64,000 bases of DNA from Lolium rigidum. Lineage: Eukaryota > Streptophyta > Magnoliopsida > Poales > Poaceae. The position numbers were made by a program, and so were the translations under genes. The DNA is taken from positions 393,806,249 through 393,870,248 of the forward strand of contig NC_061510.1 in the NCBI RefSeq assembly GCF_022539505.1. The letters run 5' to 3'. The notes under the pieces were generated by a model. The model saw nothing but the letters and a program-made list of their open reading frames with translations, made no database searches and was not told where the DNA came from. This document shows positions 10,869 to 23,164 of this stretch, one piece after another. Numbering within the stretch: position 1 is the stretch's first letter; the number at the start of each line of letters is the position of its first letter.

Positions 10869-11732
10869 GATGAGTCCTTTCCTAGTACAATATGGTAAAG
10901 ATATCACATGGCTCGTTGATGGCTGTGAAATACGCTATATTTTCTCGCGTTTAAACCCTTAGCTAAGTCAAGAAATTGACTAAAATTACCTCTCAACTTG
11001 CCACTAATGCCTAATCAATGCAAAGATTTGCAATCTCTTCTATTTTTGGATGGTGTGCAGGAAATCACGTTATAATGGCAAATAGACTTGCAATTACTGA
11101 AAAAAAATCACATTAGTAGCATGACAAAGTTGACTACACTCGAAAAGGCGGTTCCAGGGTCTTTAACGAGCATCGGTACGGGAAAGCCCCGCCCGTACCA
11201 CTCGCCATTGCGTTCCCGAGGTCCAAACCCTATAAAAATCGTGAAGGCACCGACGCTGAAAAGAGAGCCATTCATCGTCAAACAAAGCCGCCATCCACCA
11301 GATCCATCTGCACCACACCGAAGGAGATCCATCACCATAGTTCATCCATTCCATCTCACATCTCCTCCATAGCCATAGCCATCACCACTGTAATAGAGAT
11401 CTCCTTGAGAATTGGCGACCATGGTAAGAATATTGTGATTTCAATCTAAGTATTTTGCACAATGATTTCTATCTTTGTATTTGATCTTGATATTATGTGT
11501 GAGTAGTCCTCACGGGCTGCGGGTTGGGGTGAATCCTCACAGCGTTCATGTGCATCTAATCTTATGTTATGTGTAAGGATTCAATATGAGTTTTGCAATC
11601 TTGTATCATTGTCTCTTTGCCTCGTCTTGATGATCTGCAGGTGCCCATATCATTCGAATCGATCACGGGGAGAGGTGGGATGAGTGGAGAACGGCGTGCT
11701 ACCGCGAAACCTCAGCGACAGAAAGGGGAAAG
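10869..11732 (+). other. Probable LTR-retroelement fragment, unclassified
   Basis: The stretch has a promoter-like CCCTATAAAAATCG at ~11230, a leader rich in CCATC/CCAT, and a GAATTGGCGACCATGG phrase near 11410, an arrangement I associate with grass Gypsy LTRs. I cannot find both ends. No coding frame of note. Confidence 0.35.
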
Positions 11733-12192
11733 TGAAAGATCGAGATGTCGCCTAGAGGGAGGGGGTGAATAGGCAATTAAAAACTCTTGCGGATTTGTCT
11801 TGTAAGAATGCGGAATTAAACTAACGTTTAGTTTACAAGCAGAAACCCCACATATGCTAAGCTCAACTAAGTGTAACAATAGCAACTAGAGCTAAGCAAG
11901 ATAGGCACAAGATATATGTAGCACAAGTGATAGCAAGATATATGTACTTCAAGCACGATGGCTATCACAAGGAAAGAGAGCTCGGGTATAGAAATAACCG
12001 AGGCACGCGGAGACGAGGATGTATTCCTGTGTTCCCTTCCTTTGCAGGAAGGTACGTCACGTTTGAAGGAGTGGAGGTCCCACGAAGGATTCCCCGCGCC
12101 ATGAAGGCTCACCCTATTCTCCGAACCACACCCACGAAGGATAATGGCCCTTTCCTTATGGTTAGCTTTTTCTCCGCTCCGGAGATGGCAAG
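11733..12192 (-). mobile_element. SIRE/Maximus-type Copia LTR fragment
   Basis: Begins TGAAAGATCGAGATG (an LTR end on the minus strand) and matches the 3' half of the LTR at 16421-17670 in reverse, including the CCTTCGTGG and ACGTGACGTACC blocks. It is cut at 12193 by the Angela-type LTR. Confidence 0.75.
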
Positions 12193-13065
12193 TGTTGGAG
12201 ATATGCCCAAGAGGCAATAATAAAGTGGTTATTATAATCTTTGTGTTTATGATAAATGTTTACATACCATGCTATAATTGTATTAACCGAAACATTGATA
12301 CATGTGTGTTATGTAAACAACAAGAAGTCCCTAGTAAGCCTCTTGTATAACTAGCTTGTTGATTAATGGATGATCATGGTTTCGTGATCATGAACATTGG
12401 ATGTTATTAATAACAAGGTTATGTCATTAGTTGAATGATATAATGGACACACACCCAAATAAGCGTAGCATAAGATCAAGTCATTAAGTTCAATTTGCTA
12501 TAAGCTTTCGATACATAGTTGCCTAAGTCCTTCGACCATGAGATCATGTAAATCACTTACATCGGAAGGGTACTTTGATTACATCAAACGCCATTGAGTA
12601 AATGGGTGGTCATAAAGATGGGATTAAGTATTCGGAAAGTGTGAGTTGAGGCATATGGATCAATAGTGGGATTTGTCCATCCTGATGACGGAGAGATACA
12701 CTCTGGGCCCTCTCGGTGGCACGTCGTCTGATTAGCTTGCAAGCATGTGATTAAGATCACAAGAGATGACATACCACGATACGAGTAAAGAGTACTTGTC
12801 GGTAACGAGGTTGAACAAGGTATGGAGATACCGATGATCGAACCTCGGACAAGTAAAGTACCGCGTGACAAAAGGAATCGGTATCGTATGTAAATGGTTC
12901 AATCGATCACTAAGTTATCGTTGAATATGTGGGAGCCATTATGGATCTCCAGATCCCTCTATTGGTTATTGCTCGGAGAGGAGTCTCGACCATGTCTGCA
13001 TAGTTCGCGAACCGTAGGGTGACGCGCTTAAGGTTCGATGTTGCATAAGTAGATTTGAATATGGT
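12193..13065 (+). mobile_element. Angela/BARE-type Copia LTR, 3'-truncated
   Basis: Starts TGTTGGAGATATGCCCAAGA and continues with the characteristic Angela/BARE/WIS LTR text (AATAATAAAG, ATAATTGTATTAACCG, GGGAGCCATTATGGATCTCC). About 870 bp are present before a Gypsy LTR starts at 13066; the remainder of the LTR and any internal domain are not found. Confidence 0.85.
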
Positions 13066-13918
13066 TGATACGTCTCCGACGTATCGATAATTTCTTATGT
13101 TCCATGCCACATTATTGATGATATCTACATGTTTTATGCATACTTTATGTCATATTTATGCATTTTCCGGCACTAACCTATTAACGAGGTGCCGAAGAGC
13201 CGATTCTGTCGTTTTACGCTGTTTTTGGTTTCGAAATCCTAGTAAGGAAATATTCTCGGAATTGGACGAAATCAACGCCCGGGGGCCTATTTTTACACGA
13301 AGCTTCCGAAGACCGGAGGACTTACGAAGTGGGGCCACGAGGCGCCGCCACAACAGGGCGGCGCGGCCTGGGCCTTGGCCGCGCGGCCCTGGCGTGTGGG
13401 GCCCTCGTGTGGCCCCCTGACCTGCCCTTCCGCCTACATATAGTCTACGTCGCGAAACCCCCGGCACCGAGAGCCACGATACGGAAAACCTTCCGGAGAC
13501 GCCGCCGCCGCCAATCCCATCTCGGGGATTCGGAAATCGCCTCCGAGACCCCGCGCGAGAGGGGAATCATCTCCCGGAGGACTCTTCACCGCCATGGTCG
13601 CCTCCGGAGTGATGAGTGAGTAGTTCACCCCTGGACTATGGGTCCATAGCGGTAGCTAGATGGTCGTCTTCTCCTTATGTGCTTCATTGTCGGATCTTGT
13701 GAGCTGCCTAACATGATCAAGATCATCTATCTGTAATGCTATATGTTGTGTTTGTTGGGATCCGATGGATAGAGAATATTATGTTATGTTGATTATCAAT
13801 CTATTACCTATGTGCTGTTTATGATCTTGCATGCTCTCCGTTATTAGTAGAGGCTCTGGCCAAGTTTTTACTCTTAACTCCAAGAGGGAGTATTTATGCT
13901 CGATAGTGGGTTCATGCC
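13066..13918 (+). mobile_element. Gypsy LTR (TGATACGTC type), first 853 bp
   Basis: Starts cleanly TGATACGTCTCCGACGTATC in Angela LTR sequence and follows the LTR at 13959-15554 (opposite strand) and the solo LTR at 56689-58282 until TTCATGCC, where homology stops. The next 40 bases are minus-strand element leader, so the join is not a simple insertion. Confidence 0.85.
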
Positions 13919-13930
13919 TCCATTAAATCT

Positions 13931-13947
13931 CCCCGGCAACGGCGCCA
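13931..13947 (-). other. Gypsy primer-binding site
   Basis: On the minus strand TGGCGCCGTTGCCGGGG lies 11 bp after the LTR end at 13959, in the position expected for a tRNA primer site. The related site of the complete element is at about 29713-29730. Confidence 0.75.
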
Positions 13948-13958
13948 GAAAATATGCT

Positions 13959-15554
13959 TGATGGCGTGTATTTCACACGTTCGTTGGGCAACCCCAAGAG
14001 GAAGGTATGATGCGCACAGCAGCAAGTTTTCCCTCAGAAAGAAACCAAGGTTTATCGAACCAGGAGGAGCCAAGAAGCACGTTGAAGGTTGATGGCGGCG
14101 GATGTAGTGCGGCGCAACACCAGAGATTCCGGCGCCAACGTGGAACCTGCACAACACAACCAAAGTACTTTGCCCCAACGAAACAGTGAGGTTGTCAATC
14201 TCACCGGCTTGCTGTAACAAAGGATAAACCGTATTGTGTGGAAGATGATTGTTTGCAGAGAAAATAGTAAAAACAAGTATTGCAGCAGATTTGTATTTCG
14301 AGTATTAAAAGAATGGACCGGGGTCCACGATTCACTAGAGGTGTCTCTCCCATAAGATAAAAGCATGTTGGGTGAACAAATTACAGTCGGGCAATTGACA
14401 AATAGAGAGGGCATAACAATGCACATACATGACATGATAAGTATAGTGAGATTTAATTGGGCATTACGACAAAGTACATAGACCGCCATCCAACTGCATC
14501 TATGCCTAAAAAGTCCACCTTCAGGTTATCATCCGAACCCCCTCCAGTATTAAGTTGCTAAACAACATGCAATTGCATTAAGTATGGTGCGTAATGTAAT
14601 CAACAACTACATCCTCGGACATAGCGCCAATGTTTTATCCCTAGTGGCAACAACGACAACACAACCTTAGAACTTTCTCGTCACTCGTCCCGGTGTCAAT
14701 GCGTGCATGAACCCACTATCGAGCATAAATACTCCCTCTTGGAGTTAAAAGTAAAAACTTGGCCAGAACCTCTACTAGTAACGGAGAGCATGCAAGATCA
14801 TAAACAACACATATGTAATAACTTGATAATTAACATGACATGGTATTCTCTATCCATCGGATCCCGACAAACACAACATATAGAATTACAGATAGATGAT
14901 CTTGATCATGTTAGGCAGCTCACAAGATCCAACAATGAAGCACAATGAGGAGAAGACAACCATCTAGCTATCGCTATGGACCCATAGTCCAGTGGGTGAA
15001 CTACTCACTCATCACTCCGGAGGCGACCATGGCGGTGTAGAGTCCTCCGGGAGATGAATCCCCTCTCCGGCAGGGTGCCGGAGGAGATCTCCGGAATCCC
15101 CCGAGATGGGATCGGCGGCGGCGGCGTCTCGGCAAGGTTTTCCGTATCGTGGTTTTTCGCCTCGGGGTTTCGCGACGGAGGCTTTAAGTAGGCGGAAGGG
15201 CGGCGAGTCGGGGGCCGCACGAGGGGGCCACACCATAGGCGGCGCGGCCCCCCTTGGCCGCGCCGCCACGTGGTGTCGCCACCTCGTGGCCCCACTTCGT
15301 ATGTTCTTCGGTCTTCGGAAGCTCCGTGGAAAAATAGGCCCCTGGGTCTTCGTTTCGTCCAATTCCGAGAATATTTCGTTACTAGGATTTCGAAACCAAA
15401 AACAGCGAAAACAGAACCGGCACTTCGGCATCTTGTTAATAGGTTAGTTCCGGAAAATGCACGAATATGACATAAAGTGTGCATAAAACATGTAGGTATC
15501 ATCAATAATATGGCATAGAACATAAGAAATTATCGATACGTCGGAGACGTATCA
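13959..15554 (-). mobile_element. Full Gypsy LTR, reverse orientation
   Basis: 1596 bp, TG...CA ends, same family as the solo LTR at 56689-58282 (1594 bp). It is flanked by element sequence on both sides: primer site and short leader on the left (minus-strand downstream), and the internal 3' end with CTAAGCTTGGGGATGCT on the right (minus-strand upstream). An LTR with internal DNA on both sides indicates a tandem or recombined element rather than one simple copy. Confidence 0.85.
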
Positions 15555-15709
15555 AGCATCCCCAAGCTTAGTTCTGCTCGTCCCGAGCAGGTAAAACGAT
15601 AACAAAGATAATTTCTGAAGTGACATGCCATCATAACCTTGATCATACTATTTGTAAACATATGTAGTGAATGCAACGATCAAAACAATGGTAATGACAT
15701 GAGTAAACA
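15555..15709 (-). mobile_element. Gypsy internal 3' end, cut by a gap
   Basis: Reverse complement matches 33640-33783 of the complete Gypsy-type element, including the CGGGACGAGC block and the purine-rich AAGCTTGGGGATGC run before the LTR. It continues into the N gap. Confidence 0.8.
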
Positions 15710-15809
15710 NNNNNNNNNNNNNNNNNNNNNNNNNNNNNNNNNNNNNNNNNNNNNNNNNNNNNNNNNNNNNNNNNNNNNNNNNNNNNNNNNNNNNNNNNNN
15801 NNNNNNNNN
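15710..15809. other. Scaffold gap (100 N)
   Basis: Exactly 100 N between Gypsy internal DNA and SIRE-type Copia internal DNA. Confidence 0.99.
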
Positions 15810-16420
15810 CTCACTCGCCGGTGATGCTGCTGAGGATGCTGATGAGAATGCGGGTGATGATGATGATGCGGCTGATGATGATGCACGCGAGAGCTCCTCC
15901 TCGCTTGGGTTTGGTCACTACTGATGGGTGCGATAGCATCTCTCCTCTTTTCTTCGCCTTTTTGGTGTTCCGATGCCAAAGGGGGAGAAGAGAGTAGAGT
16001 CTAGGAACCACGGGGTTCTTTGAGTGCCACAAGCCATGGGAGTTGCCTTATTTGGATTTTATATGGCTTGTGCTTGTTTACTTTGAGTTTTTCAAGAACT
16101 ATTTGCTATTTCCAATAACTCATGTATGGATGTGTATGGACGACTATTATGTGTGCTACTCTATGTTAGGATGTTTATGTGTGTTATGCTAATATATCTT
16201 GATATGCACATATCCATACCATGCTTGTTTCCTAAAGATATTGGGGGAGCTTCTCATGTTTCACAAGTGGTGCACTTTGCATTCAAACGCAAATTCTCCA
16301 AGTGCACACACTATGGGGGAGCTTTCGTAATATCTTATATGGAATCAAGGTTTAGAGCTTATCATAATATCTATTTGTGACTCTAGCTCGGTTTGTCATC
16401 GTATACCAAAAGGGGGAGAT
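15810..16420 (+). mobile_element. SIRE/Maximus-type Copia internal 3' end
   Basis: Contains ATGCCAAAGGGGGAGAAG near 15972 and a final polypurine tract AAAAGGGGGAGA at 16408-16419 next to the LTR, the layout of SIRE-lineage Copia elements downstream of pol. The first part is a GATGATGATG-rich acidic coding remnant. The upstream body is lost in the gap. Confidence 0.75.
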
Positions 16421-17670
16421 TGTAAGGGTATTTTACCCTTATCCATTATTTTGGTAACAATGACACCGTGCTAGTGTATTTGGACTAATACATGACTACT
16501 AGATGATTCCCAGGTATTAGCCAAAGAGGTATAAAGGTGTATCAATGGAACAAGAAGGCTAAAGGTGACCCCCCATTTCAACAACAATCAAAAAGGGGTT
16601 ACAGGAGAAATCCGGTCACCTGCCCGGTCCAACCGGGCCAGCAACCGGCCAGTCCGGCGTACAGGCCGGTCGACCGGTCGGAAACCGGGCTCCACAGGAG
16701 GACCAGCAGGTCCGGTCTGTGGCCCGGTCGACCGGGCTCCTGACCGGCGGGTCCGGCACCACGTCCGGTCGACCGCTCGGAAACCGGGCAGCAACCGGGC
16801 ACTAACCGGACAAGCTCCAGGACGACGCAAAGGTGCTCCGGTCACCAGTCCGGTCTGACCGGCCTCACGACCGGGTTGTCCGGTCTGTGGTCCGGTCTGA
16901 CCGGGTTTGTCGGGAAGAATGCTGAGGTGGCAAGTGGCAACGGCCAGATTTTGAAGAACACTATAAATACCCCTTCTTCTACCTTGGAAGGGTTAGGCAA
17001 CATACTATAAACTGTTCTTGAGCTCTCTCTCTCTTACTCCATTGCTAGAAACACCAAAAGCCTCAGATCTCCCTCCTCCTCCACCCAAACTCAAATCGCT
17101 CCGGGGAATCACTAGAGGAGGACCCGATCTACCGTTCTACCAAGACAAATCTCATTCCCCCTTGTATTCATTGAGAAGCTTGCTTACTAGGGTTCCTTGG
17201 AAATCCTAGGTGGGCAAGAGGAGTCCGGAAGCATCCGGGCTGTGGATTTGCTCCGGGCAAGATTGTGAAGGTTTGGAGGCTACCTCACAGTCTACCACAA
17301 GTGAGTGAGCTATTCCTTCGTGGGATAGGCTCCGGAGAATAGGGTGAGCCTTCGTGGCGCGGGGAATCCTTCGTGGGACCTCCACTCCTCCAAACGTGAC
17401 GTACCTTGTTGCAAAGGAAGGGAACACGGGAATACATCCTCGTCTCCGCGTGCTATCGGTTATCTCTAACCGAACTCCTTACTTGTGATTTAACTGCCCG
17501 TGAGAGCCTTCGTGCTTGAGTTAGTTGTATCCTCATATAGGTTGCTTCACCTAGTTTGCATTAGGCTCATCTTTATATTCCGCAAAGCCTAATATTGCAA
17601 AGAAAGAATTAAAATTTGTAGAAACCTATTCACCCCCTCCCCCTCTAGGTTTACCATCTCTATACTTTCA
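16421..17670 (+). mobile_element. SIRE/Maximus-type Copia 3' LTR, 1250 bp
   Basis: Starts TGTAAGGGTATTTTACCC directly after the polypurine tract and ends ATACTTTCA. A block at 16615-16920 is built of degenerate CCGGTC(G/T)GACCGG units, a palindromic satellite-like tract typical of this LTR type. No matching 5' LTR or target duplication can be checked because of the gap. Confidence 0.8.
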
Positions 17671-18111
17671 AAGGGCCACCGCCGCGTGAGAGACTCCTTG
17701 GCCGCCGTTCCCGACGCGTCACGAGGGAGGGTCCCCGCCGCCGCCACGCTCCGAGATCTTTGCCCCGGCGGCGCTGCCGGTGGCGGCGGGGGGAGGGTTG
17801 GGGTGCGGGGGTGCGGGAGGCTAGGCTAGGGTTGGGGTGCGGATAAGTAAGGCCCGAATACTGATCCACTCTGGAATGGATTGAAGGATTCCTCCAACTG
17901 TGGCGCACGGATCATCAGTTGCGTAACGATGCCGAACTGACCGAACTCGATCAGGATGCAAAGGTGGCCATCGCAAAGTGCACGCGTCAACTTTGGATGG
18001 TCAACTAGCACCTGCACTAGCTAGCTGTTTTGTATTTTCTACCTATTTCAGGATACCTTCAGGGTAATTACATAAATGGTAGCGGGAATTTTTTTCTTCT
18101 TCTTTTTTTGA
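17671..18111. other. GC-rich then mixed unique-looking DNA
   Basis: A GC-rich start (G-tract near 17785) is followed by a stretch whose minus strand (18017-17826) is open for 63 codons and includes GQFGIVTQLMIRAPQL. It may be a gene fragment, but I do not recognise it. Confidence 0.35.
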
Positions 18112-18401
18112 GATTCGCCAATGACTAGCACTTGCACTACTCCTTTGTATATTCCTACTAGTATTTGTGGATACAACCAATGCTAGCAATATTTATGATT
18201 ATTTTTACGGCGACAGAAATTCCGGAGCCAGGCGATCTTTTTATCTTCTTTTTTGGGATTCCCTAATGACTAGCACTTGCACTAGTTCCTTTGGATATAT
18301 TCTTACCATCCGTGGATACAACCAATGCTAGCGATATTTATGATTATTTTTACCGTGACAGAAATTCTATAGCCAAGCGATCGACCGCATCAACTTTCAG
18401 C
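18112..18401. repeat. Two-copy ~145-bp tandem duplication
   Basis: ATGACTAGCACTTGCACTA recurs at 18121 and 18266, followed by GTGGATACAACCAATGCTAGC in both units; about 88% similar by eye. A third partial start lies near 18004. Confidence 0.8.
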
Positions 18402-20773
18402 CAGACAGACAAAATTTTCTACTTAGTATCTTGCGAGTATAATTATCTATTCTTGTCACCTTGCCAAGTGATGTAGCATTAGTTAACAGTATAATGGAAC
18501 CACCTAGGAGCCACCACAATGATTTGCTGTGCACAGCCGTCCGATGGTACATCTGAACGTCCTATCATCTGGTTACGTTGGTATGGACTTTCACGGCGCC
18601 ACCCATCCGTCTCGGCCAGCCCAACAATTACAGGGCTGCTTCTCTCAACATTGACCTGGGAGATTCGTCCTGAGGCGGGCCGATTTGATTCTTAAGAGGT
18701 GCAGGTTTGCCAATGGGCTGCGGGCCTGCGGCTAGGCTAGCATGTTTTTGTGGCCGTTCGTTCACTGTTGCTCTCTTGGATGGTTTAGACGTTCAGTGGC
18801 CCAGGCCAAGCCTAATTCTCTTCTCCCCTTCTCTTCCCGTAACAACTCCCTTGGCTGAGAAGAATCAAGAACCACAGAGTAATTACGGGGAAGCTAGGCC
18901 GCCTCCCTTCCATTACTGCTGTTTGAAGCAGAGGTGCGTTACCCCGCCCCGCATGTAGCCGCCTTATTTGCTAGGTTCCTCCTTATATGGTGTGTGATCC
19001 GTCTTCCTGATTTCCCATATGCATGTGATCCCACCTTGATTTGTTTCCCGAGTCTAATCGAGTGCGATCCTTTCTGATTTATTTTCTCTTGGCTGTGCTG
19101 GCAGGATCATGGGATGGGCGTGGACACCTCCGGTCTCATGGCGCTATATATCTCCGTGTGAAGTTGATACAAGTGAAGTGCGCGCAAAATCCAAACCGCG
19201 AACGATGAGGTAGAGCATCGATCACAACTCTAATTCAGGTGTTGTAGAGATACACATAGGAGATGTTCGGGGCGCTCGACTATGGAATTGCCGGGCTCTC
19301 AAGCTCCGCACTACGCTGATCTGCATAGAGGATTGTTTTGTGGCATATACAACTGCCGTTGGTTGATAAAGTTTACCACGCAGACCACGTGGATCGTTTC
19401 TGGACAAGTATGATGTTGCTACTCTCTTTGTACGTTCCAGTTTCATGAGTTGCTATCTATTATTGTTGGGTTTATCTTCTTTTTTTGTGCGAATTAATAT
19501 GTATTTTGTTGATCTTCGATCTCCAGTTCTACAACAGTTCATGTTGAGATTTTTACTCGAGGAAGATACTTGGATATGTAAGAAATTAGTATAGATACAC
19601 CCAAATTTGCCGGAAGATAAATTCTTCTCTTTCTTTTTTTTGGGCGAATTAATATGTATTGGGAGCTGAATATGCGTTTGGTGTGTCATGTAATTGCTGG
19701 CACCAACATGACTCTTGGCATGTTTTGAATATTGCTTTCGGATGTACAGGAAATTTTTGTGTTGCGTAAGATGATAAGATTTGCAATATTCATCGTCACT
19801 CTGATAGGATATTTATTGCATCTGTACGACTGATGGGTGGTGCTACTTTTTCTATCTGCAGGGAGAAGGGTGGTGCTAACTTATTATTTGTAGGGCGACG
19901 GGTGGTACATAGGTGTAAGTTTTTGTTTGATCGGAACTGGCTAATTGAATAATCCCAAGTAAGTTAATCAAGTTACTTTCATGGTACATTGTTCTAAGGA
20001 CAACTCTTGCAGTCGAGTACCTTGTCATGGAGATACAGATAGACGGAAATATGGCAACAATCGATCAATTGTTGGTCGAGGAGAATTTACCATGATTCAG
20101 TTGGCAATGACAGATTTGTAGTGAACTGGTGAAGAATTTCAAGAACATGTGAAGGAGAAATATCTTCTCAAAGAAGGAGACGATTAACTAATGTGGTAAT
20201 AATAATAATACAATCAACAATGTCTCTCCTAATCCTCCTTTCAATAAATTGTGTTTTTTTCCTGTATGTGCTCTTCTTGTGTCAACAAGCTGGAAGAACT
20301 TTTGATAATTTGTTAGAATATTTCTACTTAGGATCTATTGTAATTTGTGTCACCCTTTTCATAACTTCAAGAAATATCTGCTAAATTTAAGTTAACAGTG
20401 GGTCAATTGCTAGGATTATTGTGCCCAAGAGTGCCTATATGTAGCCAATTGTGGTACACTAAACAGCTGCATTGTTTGATCCCAAGAGAACACTGAAGTT
20501 CTGGTTTTAATTAGATATTTCATTATATTTTGACTTTTTGTAAATCACACAACCCTTTGGTGGATGTAGGACAATCATCAAACAATTGAAGCTCAAGTAT
20601 TTCGTCAGAGTTATTGTCGTAATAGCCATAGTACCAATATGAGAATACCAGAAGCATGAAAAGCACATAAGAAATCTTACATAGTATCTTTCTTTGATGA
20701 GAATTATCAATACATGTATTGTGATGCTCATGTAATTTTAAAATTTTCTTTTGTCTGTGTCTCAAAATGGACG
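18402..20773 (+). other. Probable Helitron body or gene-fragment region
   Basis: Mixed composition with splice-like junctions (CAGAG/GTGCGT near 18930 and GGCAG/GATCATGG near 19105) but no frame longer than 83 codons. It ends at a Helitron-like 3' hairpin. Helitrons often carry exon fragments, which would fit, but the 5' end is not located and no fragment is identifiable. Confidence 0.3.
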
Positions 20774-20803
20774 GGCGCAGCAAAGCGCGCTTTCATGTTC
20801 TGG
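20774..20803 (+). mobile_element. Helitron-like 3' terminus
   Basis: GCGCAGCAAAGCGCGC (stem GCGC/GCGC, loop AGCAAA) is followed 10 bases later by CTGG and then T, matching the hairpin plus CTRR/T ending of Helitrons. Confidence 0.5.
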
Positions 20804-21822
20804 TATGGTTATACGGCGCCGGGCATGTATAAGGTGCTTGGTGTGCGTCATTGCAGGCAGCAATAGTGGTTATCTCCCACTGCACTTTCTCCATGTCATT
20901 TAGACATGGCACTAGATACATCTAAAAAATGATGGTTCCACATGTTCTAAAATTATGGTTCTTCATTTTTTTTTGGCTGGTAGAGTTTATTTTGGTCTAT
21001 CGGGAATTAATTTTATGTTTTGGCTTTGCGGTGGTTAAAAATTTGTACCATTTAACCCTAATTTTAGGATTGTTCGCCGAACACTAATTTTATGTTCGAC
21101 TTGATGTACCATTTTTTAAATACCATTGCTTATGTTTTTCTACAGGACTATTTTTATGTAGAGGACTACTTAATAGTTCGACAACAATATTTATTTTATT
21201 TAATTCAGCTTCCCTAATGCCGTGTGTGAGCATGCAAATGCCACGTACACGTCCGTGTTTCCAGCCTGGAACAACATCTGGCCCCACGCAACAAATGGGA
21301 GCAAAGCACCGCTTCAATATTGCGCCGCCACCGGCGGACGCGGTGGCGATCTTCGGCCGTCGATTCGGCCCCCTCCCCTACCGCCCCGTTTCTGATGGAG
21401 GGGTGGCGGCGGCGGAGAGAAAAAGCCGAAGACAGGGAAGAAATTTGTCGTTGGAGGTGGAGCGGAGACGCGGCGGAGCAGCGACAGTGCCGGCAGGGGA
21501 GTAGGATTTTGGAACCCAACTCGTCTCGCGCCCTGTATAAATACGGGGTGGCCATCCAGTTTCTCGGGCCCTCGAACTCATTTTACGGGCCAGGTCGCGA
21601 GTTCGACCTCCGTTCTGGGCCTCTTTCGGCCCGAACCCATATTATCGCCGGAATTTTTCGGTTTCGGCTCCACGGCCTCCACTTCCATTGTTAAAAAGAG
21701 CTTATACAAACTTCCCGTACTTTTAGTTCGAGCCTCGGCTCCCGTTCGTGTTCCGATGCATTATTTGCTCCGCCGCCATGACCTACCGTCTTCCCGATAA
21801 CAAATACTCCATTGTGACGTAA
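20804..21822. other. Intergenic with a promoter-like block
   Basis: AT-rich to ~21200, then GC-rich to ~21500 with a TATA-like CTGTATAAATACG at 21533-21545 and a CT/CG-rich leader after it. No convincing frame follows. It may be a promoter that lost its gene. Confidence 0.35.
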
Positions 21823-22096
21823 GACTGCTCATAGTGGGAGTAACATAGCTAGTAACATCACACATCTCAAGGCATTTTGGTGACATGGCATGCGAATAAA
21901 TGAAGAAAGAGCGTGAGGTGGTAACTAGCTATGTTACCATAACATCACACACCCCAAAGCAAAATAAGTCTACAACATAATAAATGACACAATGCATGAC
22001 ACCACATATAAGTTACTACCCACTATGAATGTAATAACCTAGACTAGTAACATGACATATGTTAGTAGTCTAAGTTATTCCCCACTATGAGCAGCC
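21823..22096. mobile_element. MITE with GACTGCTCATAGTGGG ends
   Basis: Terminal inverted repeats GACTGCTCATAGTGGGAGTA and, in reverse, GGCTGCTCATAGTGGGGAAT enclose ~270 bp of non-coding DNA with repeated TAACAT motifs. I recall this as a common grass MITE. No clear target duplication is visible, so the superfamily is left open. Confidence 0.75.
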
Positions 22097-23159
22097 GGGC
22101 TCCTCCTAGCATTAATCGAGCATCATTGCCCTGCAAATGCACGAGAAACTGATCAGATTAAGTGAGACGTCGCTGATTTCGTGTATAAAAACCCACCCGT
22201 GTTGCCATGGGCATCTTGTGCTCCCGTCTGCTCGCCTCGCAATCTCTAACACTGTCCTCAAGTCTGCTAGCTGTTTGCTCCCGAATTTTCTTCTTCCTTT
22301 CTTTTTTCTATCCCCCACTCATGTTGCCTAATCTTTCAGGTTGTGCTCTGGCTCGAAAGCTGGTGGACGTGTTGCCTCGACCAACGATTTGATTGGATTT
22401 TCGTTGGAGTCTGCGTAGTGCTCACTCAAGCCAGCCCCAATTTCATTTGATTTTGCGTCGTGGATGCTGAAGCAAGGAGGTAGCGGTCCTATCATCACGT
22501 GCACAACTTACAGACATTGAACAACAATAGCTGCTTCCACTCGTATTAATCTTCTATTTTCTTACTCTTGATGGTCGCATGTATTTGTACCCTAGAATCT
22601 CCCCTGAAATTTATTTGTTACATTGATGAATTTGGAAAAATAGATTTGACTGGAGACCAGAACAAGACTGCACGCTTCCTTGTGTGTGCGTGCGTGTGTG
22701 TGCGTGTGTTTACATAGATGTCCAAACATGTGGAAAATGTCTAACTATGTCCGAGGGAGTAACTATGCCCGAGTATTGTGCTTCAAGAGAAACATGGTGA
22801 TAGCAGTAGCCTATAGAGAAAGGAAAATGCCTAAGCTTGTATAAAAGGATGATGAACGGACTGACATGCCTCTAAGCTGACTGGTCCTTCAGCTAAGCTT
22901 ATAACCTGAAGTTGATGATGTACTCCACACACATATATAGAACCTGCGTTAAATTTCAAATATGAACCATCTGAACAACATCAATGATATTTTAAATGAA
23001 GAAATAGCCAACACAAAAGTATATTACGAATTAAAGATAAATAAGAAGAGTACACATTCTTACCTTCTGAAATCGCTGCCATGCTTTAAATGGTTGCCAC
23101 ATTTTAGCAATCAACTGGGTTTCTATCTTGAGTCAGAAACAAAAAGGACAACATACTTG
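22097..23159. other. Intergenic with TATA-like site
   Basis: GTGTATAAAAACCC near 22180 and a C/T-rich leader with a splice-like TTTCAG near 22338 look like a promoter and first exon, but no long frame follows before the Copia insertion. A (GTGTGC)n-like run occurs near 22680-22710. The host DNA resumes at 28154-28184 and 35308. Confidence 0.35.
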
Positions 23160-23164
23160 GTAAA

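Noticed and set aside
12193..13065. Complete Angela/BARE element
   Set aside because: Only one partial LTR is present, with no interior and no second LTR in the window.
13156..13619. Frames of about 100 codons within the Gypsy LTRs (also 15005-15523, 28275-28730, 33874-34332, 57734-58159)
   Set aside because: They recur wherever the same LTR occurs and are GC-rich LTR leader sequence, not host genes.
16565..16858. Frames of about 95 codons in the SIRE-type LTR
   Set aside because: Translation of degenerate CCGGTC/GACCGG repeats within a long terminal repeat.
17826..18017. Possible oxidase- or NBS-like gene fragment on the minus strand
   Set aside because: Only 63 codons with one vaguely familiar phrase (GQFGIVTQ); not enough to name a family.
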